Positions 1-6,145 of a stretch of DNA of 64,000 nucleotides are shown here, in pieces; within the stretch, counting starts at the first letter, position 1, and every line of letters starts with the position of its first letter. This DNA comes from an uncultured Clostridia bacterium (lineage in GTDB: Bacteria; Bacillota; Clostridia; Christensenellales; UBA1242), in NCBI GenBank assembly GCA_934777505.1, contig CAKVNM010000001.1, positions 248,001-312,000 of the forward strand, in the 5' to 3' direction. The notes beneath the pieces are model-generated. The model saw only the letters and a list, made by a program, of their open reading frames with translations, ran no database searches and was not told where the DNA came from. The translations under genes and the position numbers were made by a program.

Positions 1-129
1 GATATCTTGTCCCATGTGATAAACATCTTCGACTTCGGCTGTTCTAAGTCCAAAAGTGGCAATAAGTTTGTCGATATCAACGCCACTCAAATCAACATAG
101 TCGCCAATCCATTTCATGCTTATTTTCAT
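1..129 (-). CDS. pheT: Phenylalanyl-tRNA synthetase beta subunit, N-terminal fragment (runs off left edge)
   Basis: Only the first 43 codons lie in the window. The reading frame starts at the ATG at 129 and begins MKISMKWIGDYVDL, the usual start of the large PheRS subunit (family knowledge). An AAGGAG ribosome binding site sits at 141-146, 11 nt before the ATG and just after the pheS stop at 150. The gene follows pheS in the same direction, so both are probably transcribed together under the Phe T-box further upstream. PheT binds pheS to form the alpha2-beta2 enzyme that charges tRNA-Phe. The rest of the gene is outside the window. Confidence 0.9.
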   Translation of the reverse strand, partial: MKISMKWIGDYVDLSGVDIDKLIATFGLRTAEVEDVYHMGQDI

Positions 130-149
130 AAATTCAATTTCTCCTTATC

Positions 150-1178
150 CTACTTTGTTCCCGCTTTTTTTAGGAATTTTACATTTCCAGAATTTAGGTT
201 TCTAATTTCGTTAATGCCATACTTCATCATAGCAAGTCTTGTTAGTCCAAGTCCAAAAGCAAATCCTTGATATTTGGAAGTGTCTACTCCGCCCATTTCC
301 AAAACTCTTGGGTGAATCATTCCGCAAGGACAAAGTTCAATCCAGCCACCATTTTTGCAGGTTGGACAGCCCTTTCCGCCACAGAACATACAACTTGCGT
401 CAAGTTCAAAACTTGGCTCTGTGAATGGGAAATAACCCGGTCTTAATCTAACATTAACATCTTGCTTAAACACTTCGCTAAGCATTTTTTTCATAAAGTA
501 AATAAGGTTTGCAATCGAAATATTTTCGCCAACCATCATTCCTTCTAGTTGGAAGAAAGTGTTTTCGTGGCTTGCGTCAACATTTTCGTTTCTAAAACAT
601 CTACCAGGGAAAATAACCTTGCAAGGTGCGCCATATTTTCTTAAAATTCGGTTTTGACCAGCACTTGTTTGAGTCTTTAAAACTTCGCCGTTAGAAAGCC
701 AAAAAGTGTCTTGCATATCTCTTGCTGGGTGGTTTTTTGGAACATTAACTGCTTCAAAGTTGTTATACTCGGTTTCGATTTCGTTGCCGTCTTCAACAAC
801 AAATCCCATGCTCTTAAAGATTTCTTCCACCTGATGTTGAACAATTGTGATTGGGTGAAGCGAACCTTCGTTATGCTCAACTGGCATTGTGATATCGTAC
901 TGCTTTGACGAAGCAATTTGCGTTTCAAGTTCCTTTTGTTTGATTTCTTGAAGTTTAACTGCAAAATGCTCTTCTGCCATTTGCTTTAATTCGTTGATTT
1001 TTGCACCGATATTTTTTCTTTCTTCTTGTGCAACAGTTCTTAGACCCTGCAAAAGTTCTGTGATTTTTCCTTTCTTACCCAAAAATTCCAAGCGTTCTTG
1101 TTCCAAATCTTCGATTGTTTCGAGTGACGAAGTTTTGTCTAAGTATTCTTGTTTGACTTGTTCGATTTTGTCGTACAT
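150..1178 (-). CDS. pheS: Phenylalanyl-tRNA synthetase alpha subunit
   Basis: Catalytic subunit of PheRS, which attaches Phe to tRNA-Phe in the cytoplasm. The 342-residue length is normal. Visible landmarks are an N-terminal helical arm (about 1-90), the class II core with KTQTSAGQNRIL near 168-179, FFQLEGMMVGE near 208-218, FTEPSFELD near 252-260, and the motif 3 region FGLGLTRLAMMKYG near 308-321. A cysteine-rich insert (C263, C266, C271, C274, C283, C285) has the CxxCGGKGCxxC pattern seen in many bacterial PheS proteins and may bind zinc. It is the first gene of pheS-pheT and lies behind a Phe-type T-box leader. Confidence 0.97.
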   Translation of the reverse strand: MYDKIEQVKQEYLDKTSSLETIEDLEQERLEFLGKKGKITELLQGLRTVAQEERKNIGAKINELKQMAEEHFAVKLQEIKQKELETQIASSKQYDITMPVEHNEGSLHPITIVQHQVEEIFKSMGFVVEDGNEIETEYNNFEAVNVPKNHPARDMQDTFWLSNGEVLKTQTSAGQNRILRKYGAPCKVIFPGRCFRNENVDASHENTFFQLEGMMVGENISIANLIYFMKKMLSEVFKQDVNVRLRPGYFPFTEPSFELDASCMFCGGKGCPTCKNGGWIELCPCGMIHPRVLEMGGVDTSKYQGFAFGLGLTRLAMMKYGINEIRNLNSGNVKFLKKAGTK

Positions 1179-1199
1179 AAAATTCTCCTTTTTTGTGGT

Positions 1200-1452
1200 G
1201 GATTAATAAAAAAGTCCCCGCTAAAAAAAATTAGCAAGGGACGAAAATTTTTCGTGGTACCACCCTATTTCGTGCAAAAGCACCTTGATTAAAGGTCGTT
1301 TCGTGACCAATTCGGCAAGGATTTCTCCAAGCAGGCTCTAACAAGCGAAATTCAAATCAACTCAACCTATGAGTACTTTCAACCACGATACTCACTCTCT
1401 AAAAGCGAACTTTGATTTTACTATAAATGTTATATTAACGCCTATATATTCT
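1200..1452 (-). ncRNA. T-box leader (tRNA-Phe sensing) of pheST
   Basis: On the minus strand the leader carries the T-box core AGGGTGGTACCACG at 1252-1265. It is followed by an intrinsic terminator stem (arms at 1214-1221 and 1234-1242) and a T-run at 1207-1213. The upstream Stem I region contains the AG-box-like GAGAGTGAG and the string TTGAATTTCGCTT. By alignment with the thrS leader in this window (TTGAAACCACTT), the specifier is TTC (Phe). Uncharged tRNA-Phe is expected to favour the antiterminator and allow pheST transcription. The specifier assignment is inference from the two-leader comparison. Confidence 0.93.
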
Positions 1453-1457
1453 AGGAT

Positions 1458-1486
1458 ATTTTAGCACCACACAAAACTTTTTGCAA
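1458..1486 (-). promoter_or_regulatory. Promoter of pheS T-box leader
   Basis: TTGCAA (1481-1486), 17-nt spacer, TAAAAT (1458-1463), with an extended TGC just before the -10. This places the RNA start near 1451, upstream of the T-box Stem I. Confidence 0.7.
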
Positions 1487-1505
1487 GCAAAAAACAATGT
1501 TTAGT

Positions 1506-1796
1506 TTATCTTTTGTTTTTTAAATCTCGCTCCAAATTGTCTTTCTCTACTTTGCTTATAAAATTGTACATATCAGCATAACTTTTTGCAATATTATCAG
1601 CAATACATTTTGCTAGTTCTTGAATGTACACTTTTTCGATATCGCACAGCAAATTTGCGTTGTTTTTATGAATTAAATTTTTAGAATTTTTAAAACTATC
1701 TAAAAGTTTTTTCCTTTGCAAATATATCTTCTTTCCTTCCTTTGACTTTTTTAGTTCCAAAAGACTTTGAGTATATATCTCATCAAAATTATACAT
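1506..1796 (-). CDS. Hypothetical 96-aa charged protein, divergent from XRE regulators
   Basis: I do not recognise this protein. It is 96 residues, very rich in Lys, Glu and Asn, with no signal peptide or membrane segment, and looks mostly helical (heptad-like charged stretches near 8-45 and 75-96). It is transcribed away from two tandem XRE-type regulators. Its promoter (-35 TTGACA at 1863-1868, -10 TATACT at 1839-1844) has a 15-nt perfect inverted repeat in the spacer, so it is probably repressed by one of those regulators. The context resembles a small regulated accessory module. A toxin role is possible, but nothing in the sequence demonstrates it. Confidence 0.6.
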   Translation of the reverse strand: MYNFDEIYTQSLLELKKSKEGKKIYLQRKKLLDSFKNSKNLIHKNNANLLCDIEKVYIQELAKCIADNIAKSYADMYNFISKVEKDNLERDLKNKR

Positions 1797-1838
1797 AATT
1801 ATTACTCCAAAAAATAACCGTTTCAGTAATTTACAAAA

Positions 1839-1868
1839 AGTATATAACCAAATTGGTTACAATGTCAA
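1839..1868 (-). promoter_or_regulatory. Promoter with palindromic operator between divergent genes
   Basis: Minus-strand TTGACA (1863-1868), 18-nt spacer, TATACT (1839-1844). The spacer holds TAACCAAATTGGTTA (1845-1859), a perfect 7-bp inverted repeat around one central base, abutting the -10. On the plus strand TACAAT (1858-1863) overlaps the same element and could be the -10 of the regulator gene, so one bound protein could control both directions. Confidence 0.7.
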
Positions 1869-1887
1869 GGAAAGGAAGATATCTTGT

Positions 1888-2103
1888 ATGAATAATTTAC
1901 TTGAAAACTTAAAGTTGCTTAGAAAAGAGAAAAATCTGTCACAACGAGATGTTGCAAAAGCACTTGATATTCACTTTGTAAATTACAACCGTTACGAAAA
2001 CGGGAGTCATCAAATTCCGCTGGAAATTTTGATAAAACTAGCCGACTTTTATGACATCTCTCTTGACGAACTGGTTGGCAGAAACGAAAAGTATTATAGG
2101 TAG
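1888..2103 (+). CDS. XRE-family transcriptional regulator (HTH), copy 1
   Basis: A 71-residue single-domain Cro/CI-type helix-turn-helix protein. The HTH spans about residues 5-60, with the characteristic LRKEKNLSQRDVAKAL (helices 1-2), FVNYNRYENGSHQIP (helices 3-4) and LLKLADFYDISLDELVG-like end that is standard in the family. A purine-rich AGGAAAGGAAG site precedes the ATG. It is followed 8 nt later by a paralogue of the same size. It has no ligand or dimerisation domain beyond the HTH. It likely binds the palindrome at 1845-1859 and represses its own and the divergent gene (inference). Confidence 0.88.
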   Translation: MNNLLENLKLLRKEKNLSQRDVAKALDIHFVNYNRYENGSHQIPLEILIKLADFYDISLDELVGRNEKYYR

Positions 2104-2111
2104 GAAAAATT

Positions 2112-2336
2112 ATGGATATTTCAAGCATTTTACAAAAAAACATTAAACAATTAAGACTCGAAAACAATTTGACGCAAGACAAACTTGCTTCGCTTATTGG
2201 TATTCGCACGGTGTATTACAGCCGATATGAAACTGGCGCAAGACAAATCCCCTACGATGTGCTACTAAAACTTGCCGATTTTTACGATGTTTCGCTGGAC
2301 GAAATTTTTGAAAGGAACGAAAAATATTACAGATAA
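2112..2336 (+). CDS. XRE-family transcriptional regulator (HTH), copy 2
   Basis: A 74-residue paralogue of the preceding protein, with the same layout and nearly the same ending (FYDVSLDEIFERNEKYYR versus FYDISLDELVGRNEKYYR). The recognition-helix region differs (RTVYYSRYETGARQ versus HFVNYNRYENGSHQ), so the two copies may bind different operators. It sits 8 nt after copy 1 in the same operon and ends at a strong bidirectional terminator. The pair looks like a tandem gene duplication. Confidence 0.87.
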   Translation: MDISSILQKNIKQLRLENNLTQDKLASLIGIRTVYYSRYETGARQIPYDVLLKLADFYDVSLDEIFERNEKYYR

Positions 2337-2337
2337 A

Positions 2338-2366
2338 AAAAGCCTAACAAATTGTTAGGTTTTTTG
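2338..2366. terminator. Bidirectional terminator between XRE operon and DUF4279-like operon
   Basis: Inverted repeat CCTAACAAATTGTTAGG (2343-2359) is flanked by an A-run on the left and a T-run on the right. It serves the plus-strand XRE pair and the minus-strand gene ending at 2383. Confidence 0.85.
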
Positions 2367-2382
2367 TTGCGATTTTTTATTG

Positions 2383-2763
2383 CTACACACAGAAATCCAC
2401 ATCAAATTTTATGTTGTTTTCTGCCAAAATTTTCAAACTATCAACTGGCAAACTTATGTATGGTTTTTGGCCGATTTCGTCAAAGTACAAAGTGAGCGTG
2501 CAAGTGCCATCAAACTTTTTTAAATAACCTTGAAGTAGCAAAAAAGTTGGTTGCATTTTTTCAATAAACTTGCTTAGTCTTTCAACCGTGTTTGGCAGTG
2601 TTTCCTGCTCGGTTCTTAGCCACAATTTTGCAGACTTGTTTTGTCCAATGCTATCTTTTAGCAAAACTTTTTTGTAGGCTTTGATGCCGATAATCTTTTC
2701 AAGTTCGTTAACATCGCAGTCTTGTTTGAAAAATATATGTAAAGAAAAATGATATTTGTTCAT
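2383..2763 (-). CDS. DUF4279-like protein
   Basis: This 126-residue soluble protein fits the pattern I associate with DUF4279. It has an N-terminal beta strand (FSLHIFF), then ELEKIIGIKAYK, a conserved Trp (KLWLRT), a central helix (VERLSKFIEKMQPTF) and a C-terminal pattern of beta strand, ISLPVDSLKILAENN and FDVDFCV. The family's function is unknown; members often occur in toxin/immunity or accessory clusters. Its ATG overlaps the stop codon of the upstream 70-aa gene (ATGA-type overlap at 2763), so the two are translationally coupled and probably work together. Confidence 0.65.
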   Translation of the reverse strand: MNKYHFSLHIFFKQDCDVNELEKIIGIKAYKKVLLKDSIGQNKSAKLWLRTEQETLPNTVERLSKFIEKMQPTFLLLQGYLKKFDGTCTLTLYFDEIGQKPYISLPVDSLKILAENNIKFDVDFCV

Positions 2764-2975
2764 TACTTTTTTATCTCCTTAACGGTGTATTTTTTGATTA
2801 GTTCTTGCTTGATTAAGTCGGTGTCTTCCAAAAGATTATCCTTTTTGTCGATAAAAACAAGCGTGCCTTGGTCGTAAATGTCTGCTTCTGCGCCATAACC
2901 GTAGTCATACTTAAATTCTTCAAAATCCACTTTGGCATTGTCCAAATATTCTCTGTTTATTAATATTGATTTCAT
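2763..2975 (-). CDS. Hypothetical 70-aa acidic protein
   Basis: I do not recognise this protein. It is 70 residues and acidic in the middle (ADIYDQGTLVFIDKKDNLLEDT would be the core; only short parts are quoted here), with no membrane segment or signal peptide. It has an AAGGAAG binding site and a clear promoter, TTGACA-N18-TAAACT, about 30-60 nt upstream. It is the first gene of a two-gene unit whose second gene is the DUF4279-like protein, with overlapping stop and start. It may be a small partner of that protein. Confidence 0.6.
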   Translation of the reverse strand: MKSILINREYLDNAKVDFEEFKYDYGYGAEADIYDQGTLVFIDKKDNLLEDTDLIKQELIKKYTVKEIKK

Positions 2976-3391
2976 ACTTCTTCCTTTTTAACTTATGTAG
3001 TTTAGCACTTTGTTAAACTTGATGTCAAAATTTTATCGTCCACAATAACAAAAAAGTAACAATTAGCACTCATTTTGAAAAATAATCGGTTTGAAATTGT
3101 GCTTTCGACATTTTTTGCAAAAAAAGAAAAAGATTTGCCTTTTTATTTTTTCACACTTTCTGCAATAAATAAAAAAATGAAATAAAGAACAAGGCTCGCT
3201 GATTTTGTCAAGGCAAGAGTTTACTTTTTTGTAAATAACTATCTTACAAAGTATTTTTAGTCCCATAAGTACTAGCAAAAAAACTGTTTTTCAACTAACC
3301 CCATAAAAGTTAAAAAAGGTTAAAATTTTGTTTTCCTTTTGAGTTTGTGACAACAGGAGTTTACTAGTTGTAAACGACTTAGGAACAAAAC
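2976..3391. other. Non-coding stretch with a promoter and two hairpin repeats
   Basis: This holds the promoter of the 70-aa gene (TTGACA ... TAAACT on the minus strand, about 3010-3040). It also has two loosely similar segments, about 3205-3240 and 3345-3380, each with a GTTTAC-N5/6-GTAAA(C/T) hairpin. I see no gene with a ribosome binding site here. Confidence 0.5.
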
Positions 3392-3420
3392 AAAAAAAGG
3401 CAAATCTTTTGCCTTTTTTT
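3392..3420 (-). terminator. Terminator of rpsF-ssb-rpsR
   Basis: On the minus strand, AAAAGGCAAA, a two-base loop region, TTTGCCTTTTTTT: a strong intrinsic terminator just after rpsR. Confidence 0.85.
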
Positions 3421-3425
3421 AACTT

Positions 3426-3698
3426 TTATTCACCCTTGAATGGAAGGATTGACATACATCTAGCCCTTTTGATTGCTGTTGTTAGTTCTCTTTGGTGGCT
3501 AGCACATACACCAGTTTGTCTTCTTGGAAGAATTTTGCCTTTTTCTGTAATATATCTTCTAAGTTTTGCACCATCTTTGTAATCAATGTGGTCAACTTTG
3601 TCGGTACAGAAAGAACAAACTTTTCTTCTTGCTGGTTTGTATGGTTTTTTAACTTTATCATCGCCATCTTGGTAGGCGTTCTTTCTATTGTTTTCCAT
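3426..3698 (-). CDS. rpsR: 30S ribosomal protein S18
   Basis: A 90-residue S18, which binds the 30S platform as a heterodimer with S6. The family core is present: KVCSFC near the N-terminal third, [34 protein letters not shown] and the final [13 protein letters not shown]. The CxxC and CxxH pairs are the zinc-binding (C+) form of S18. It is the last gene of rpsF-ssb-rpsR, 21 nt after ssb. The operon ends at the terminator at 3392-3420 and starts with a leader that may respond to S6:S18. Confidence 0.97.
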   Translation of the reverse strand: MENNRKNAYQDGDDKVKKPYKPARRKVCSFCTDKVDHIDYKDGAKLRRYITEKGKILPRRQTGVCASHQRELTTAIKRARCMSILPFKGE

Positions 3699-3719
3699 GA
3701 AAAATCTCCTTTTTAAACA

Positions 3720-4133
3720 TTAAAATGGAAGTTGATCGTCATCTATTGGTTGAAGTTTTGTTGTGTCAACTTTTTCGGTTTTTGCATCGCCACTATCATC
3801 GTTATCAACTGATTGTGGACGAGAGCCAACAAATTCAACTTCTTCGGCGATAACTTCGGTTAGGTATCTCTTTGTTCCGTCTTGGGCATCATAACTACGA
3901 GTTTGAATGTTACCAACAACGGCTGCTTTGCTACCCTTTCTTAGAAACTTGTGACAAGTGTCAGCGAGTCCTCTCCAAGCAACAATGTTAAGAAAATCTG
4001 TTTCTCTTTCGCCTTCGCTGTTTGTGTATCTTCTTGTTACTGCAAGAGTAAATCTTACAACACTAACACCGCTGGTTGTTGTTGTGAGTTCTGGGTCTTT
4101 TGTTAGATTACCAATTAAAATTACTTTGTTCAT
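3720..4133 (-). CDS. ssb: Single-stranded DNA-binding protein
   Basis: A 137-residue SSB that coats single-stranded DNA during replication, recombination and repair. It begins MNKVILIGNLTKDPEL, has the OB-fold through about residue 105 (VVRFTLAVTR, DFLNIVAWRGLAD, GSKAAVVGNIQTRSY), and a short acidic linker ending in the partner-binding tip DDDQLPF. The length is at the short end for Firmicutes because the linker is brief. It lies between rpsF and rpsR, the common Firmicute order. Confidence 0.97.
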   Translation of the reverse strand: MNKVILIGNLTKDPELTTTTSGVSVVRFTLAVTRRYTNSEGERETDFLNIVAWRGLADTCHKFLRKGSKAAVVGNIQTRSYDAQDGTKRYLTEVIAEEVEFVGSRPQSVDNDDSGDAKTEKVDTTKLQPIDDDQLPF

Positions 4134-4142
4134 ATTTGTCTC

Positions 4143-4424
4143 CTATTTTCTTTCAAACATCGCTCTAACAACATTATCTGTAATGTTTAAGAGTTTTTGA
4201 ACATCTGCTATAATCTTTCCGTCTGCTTCGATGTTAAACAAAACATACAAGCCTTCGTCTTTGAAATTAATCTTATAAGCGTATTTCTTTACGCCCCATT
4301 TATCAACACTTTCAACATTAACGCCTTTGTTTGCAAGAATAGCCTTAACTTTTTCAATCAAAGCATCGTTTGCTGCGTCATCTTGTTGTGCAGATAAAAT
4401 TACAAGCAATTCATATTTGTTCAT
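4143..4424 (-). CDS. rpsF: 30S ribosomal protein S6
   Basis: A 93-residue S6 that pairs with S18 on the small subunit. Family features are the opening MNKYELLVILSA, the central GVNVESVDKWGVKKYAYKI and the end of the ferredoxin-like fold (LNITDNVVRAMFERK). It is the first gene of rpsF-ssb-rpsR, with an AAAGGAGG site at 4432-4439. That site sits at the edge of an inverted repeat in the leader, so its access could be regulated. Confidence 0.96.
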   Translation of the reverse strand: MNKYELLVILSAQQDDAANDALIEKVKAILANKGVNVESVDKWGVKKYAYKINFKDEGLYVLFNIEADGKIIADVQKLLNITDNVVRAMFERK

Positions 4425-4431
4425 ACTTTTA

Positions 4432-4496
4432 CCTCCTTTTGGACTAATGACTCTTTAAAAGAGTAAGGTTTGGAACTGGAAAGCCAGTCCAAAGCA
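4432..4496 (-). promoter_or_regulatory. rpsF leader with mutually exclusive hairpins (candidate S6:S18 autoregulatory RNA)
   Basis: The minus-strand RNA begins near 4496. Its 5' arm UUUGGACU (4493-4486) can pair locally with CCAG/UCCAAA (4469-4478), or with AGUCCAAA (4445-4438) directly beside the Shine-Dalgarno sequence. The second pairing encloses a small hairpin, ACUCUUUUAAAGAGU (4450-4464). S6:S18 complexes are known to bind their own leader in many bacteria. Whether this is that motif is inference; I could not place the expected bulge with certainty. Confidence 0.5.
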
Positions 4497-4501
4497 CTAA
4501 T

Positions 4502-4530
4502 ATAATAACATATATTAACAATAAAAACAA
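4502..4530 (-). promoter_or_regulatory. Promoter of rpsF operon
   Basis: TTGTTT (4525-4530), 17-nt spacer, TATTAT (4502-4507); start near 4495. Confidence 0.6.
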
Positions 4531-4542
4531 GTAAAAAGAAAA

Positions 4543-4569
4543 AAATGTACAGATTTTTTCCGTACATTT
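4543..4569 (-). terminator. Terminator of the 153-aa unknown gene
   Basis: Stem AAATGTAC / GTACATTT around a loop, followed on the minus strand by a T-run. It overlaps the stop codon of the gene ending at 4569. Confidence 0.75.
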
Positions 4570-5030
4570 TAAAATTCCATATTGTTCATGGCTTGCATTT
4601 TGTAAAGATGATTAACAAATACTAGCCTTTCCTTGTTAAATTGTTTGATTAAACGCTTTACTTGACCGATTGACAAATCAAGTTGATTTTTGCAAGCAAT
4701 ATTGATTAACATTCTGCAAAAAACATTTTTGCAGTAGCCGTGCATAAAGTCGTCATGCAAAGTGATATATGGAAGCATGCAAAGTTTAACATAAGATGTT
4801 TCTTTGTTGCTAGAACTACGCAATCTGCCGTGAGAAAACTGCACCAAATCGTACTCTTTTCCGTTCAAAAGTGAGAGTAATTTTCTGCCGTCTTCACTCA
4901 CAACGCCCAAGGTGTAGTAATCATTGTTTTGATAGAAATAATTATCCAAATTTTTGTGGTTTAGTGGCTTTTTGTCGATGTTTTTATAGCAAAGACACAA
5001 GTCGCCCGAAAAATACTTTTCTTTTCTCAT
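4569..5030 (-). CDS. Hypothetical 153-aa protein with predicted leaderless mRNA
   Basis: I do not recognise this protein. The frame is open back to 5108 from a TTG, but a perfect promoter (TTGACA-N17-TATAAT) ends 6 nt before the ATG at 5030. Anything upstream would therefore not be transcribed, and 5030 is chosen as the start (MRKEKYFSGDLCLCYKN). No Shine-Dalgarno sequence precedes it. The protein is 153 residues, mixed alpha/beta, with five Cys and no clear membrane segment. It contains LSIGQVKRLIKQFNKERLVFVNHL near the C-terminus (only part need be taken as a helix). It has its own promoter and terminator, so it is a single-gene unit. Confidence 0.7.
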   Translation of the reverse strand: MRKEKYFSGDLCLCYKNIDKKPLNHKNLDNYFYQNNDYYTLGVVSEDGRKLLSLLNGKEYDLVQFSHGRLRSSSNKETSYVKLCMLPYITLHDDFMHGYCKNVFCRMLINIACKNQLDLSIGQVKRLIKQFNKERLVFVNHLYKMQAMNNMEF

Positions 5031-5036
5031 GATTTT

Positions 5037-5065
5037 ATTATAACCGTGGTGAATGTGCTTGTCAA
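5037..5065 (-). promoter_or_regulatory. Perfect-consensus sigma-A promoter, TSS predicted at the start codon
   Basis: TTGACA (5060-5065), exactly 17 nt, TATAAT (5037-5042). The predicted +1 is at about 5030, the A of the ATG. Confidence 0.85.
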
Positions 5066-5282
5066 TAGGGATAAAAATTTTTAAGGCAATAAAATTAATA
5101 AAAAACAAAAAAATTTTGAAGTTTTAAAAGTTTTGTTTGGGTTGATAACTTGCATCTACGGCTTTGATAAATTAAAAAAACACATTTTGATTTTGTGCTA
5201 AGTAATAATTTTTTTATGCCTTGCGTTGATATTACTAAAAAGTTGTAACACTACCTAATTTAAGCGTTTTTAGTAGAAAATT

Positions 5283-5312
5283 AAAAAAAATGCTTACCGA
5301 ACCGATAAGCAT
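5283..5312 (-). terminator. Terminator of the 212-aa Cys-containing protein gene
   Basis: Stem ATGCTTA(T/C)CGG / CCGATAAGCAT at 5290-5312, then a T-run on the minus strand. Confidence 0.8.
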
Positions 5313-5334
5313 TTTTGGTGTTTTTTGCGACAGT

Positions 5335-5973
5335 TTAGCCGTTGACTGGATATAGTGGCAAATCAAACACGCCTGAGCAAACTTCTTGCGAGTAGTCTTG
5401 GCATTGTGGGATTCTACAATAGCCGTAACTTGGAACAAGAATGTCTGCTGGGGCTGTTACTCTTAAAATAACAGTTACGCAACCGCTAACGATTGCATTT
5501 GCTGTTTCGCCAACAAATTCGCCGTCCGAGCAAACCATTGCACCGTAGCCAATAACTTCAAATGGAATGACTGAATTGCTTGGAACACACATAACCACAT
5601 CTTTGTTGATTGTGAGTGTTGCAGTGCCTGTTCCAGCCGTGCCGTTTGCGTCTGTAAAGTTAACCAAGATTGGAATATTGATGTTTGCTGTTACCCTAGC
5701 AAAATTTGGTCTATCATCAAATCTATCAATAACAAGGTCTGTGAGTGTTGCTGTTCCGTTTGAAGCACAACTTACGAAAGTTAAAGGATAAACAACACTA
5801 GTTGGTGTTATGTTTGTTAAAGCAAGTGTAACATTCTCAATATGTATTTGGCTCATACAAGAATCAAAAACCTTGGTTGTGTGAATACAAACTTTTTCGC
5901 AAAGACCACTTAGTGGGTTGCCTGTTATAGGTCCGGGACACCTATCCGTTCTATTATTTGTGAAAAATGACAT
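5335..5973 (-). CDS. Conserved-looking secreted/coat-type hypothetical protein (212 aa)
   Basis: The function is not identified. The best start is the ATG at 5973 (MSFFTNNRTD), 9 nt after a perfect GAGGAGG site; an upstream in-frame start at 5991 lacks a site. It is about 212 residues with no signal peptide. There is an N-terminal Cys cluster (CPGP, GLCEKVCIHTTKVFDSCM) and a long beta-rich, Thr/Val/Asn-rich middle (about 50-170). The C-terminal tail has more Cys (YGYCRIPQCQDYSQEVCSG). The CxKVxxxTxKVFDSC pattern resembles uncharacterised proteins I associate with spore-forming clostridia. A role in the spore coat is a guess from composition. Confidence 0.65.
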   Translation of the reverse strand: MSFFTNNRTDRCPGPITGNPLSGLCEKVCIHTTKVFDSCMSQIHIENVTLALTNITPTSVVYPLTFVSCASNGTATLTDLVIDRFDDRPNFARVTANINIPILVNFTDANGTAGTGTATLTINKDVVMCVPSNSVIPFEVIGYGAMVCSDGEFVGETANAIVSGCVTVILRVTAPADILVPSYGYCRIPQCQDYSQEVCSGVFDLPLYPVNG

Positions 5974-6041
5974 AATATTATACCTCCTCAAATAGCCCGT
6001 ATATTAAATGATATGTGGAGAATTTAAGATTTGTGCAAAAA

Positions 6042-6071
6042 ACAAAAATTGCTAGAAATTTTTTCTAGCAA
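6042..6071 (-). terminator. Terminator after the HExxH protein gene
   Basis: Perfect stem TTGCTAGAAA / TTTCTAGCAA at 6049-6071, with T-rich tracts on both sides. Confidence 0.75.
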
Positions 6072-6145
6072 AATTTTGTTTATGGTGTGAATGTAAATTT
6101 CGATAATATGCTACTTTTTCATGATGTGTACTAAAATATATATGA

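Noticed and set aside
3063..3278. Minus-strand frame with CxxC pairs (71 residues, TTG start)
   Set aside because: Looks like a zinc ribbon at first, but it has no ribosome binding site, extreme Lys/Phe runs from A/T tracts and no neighbour context.
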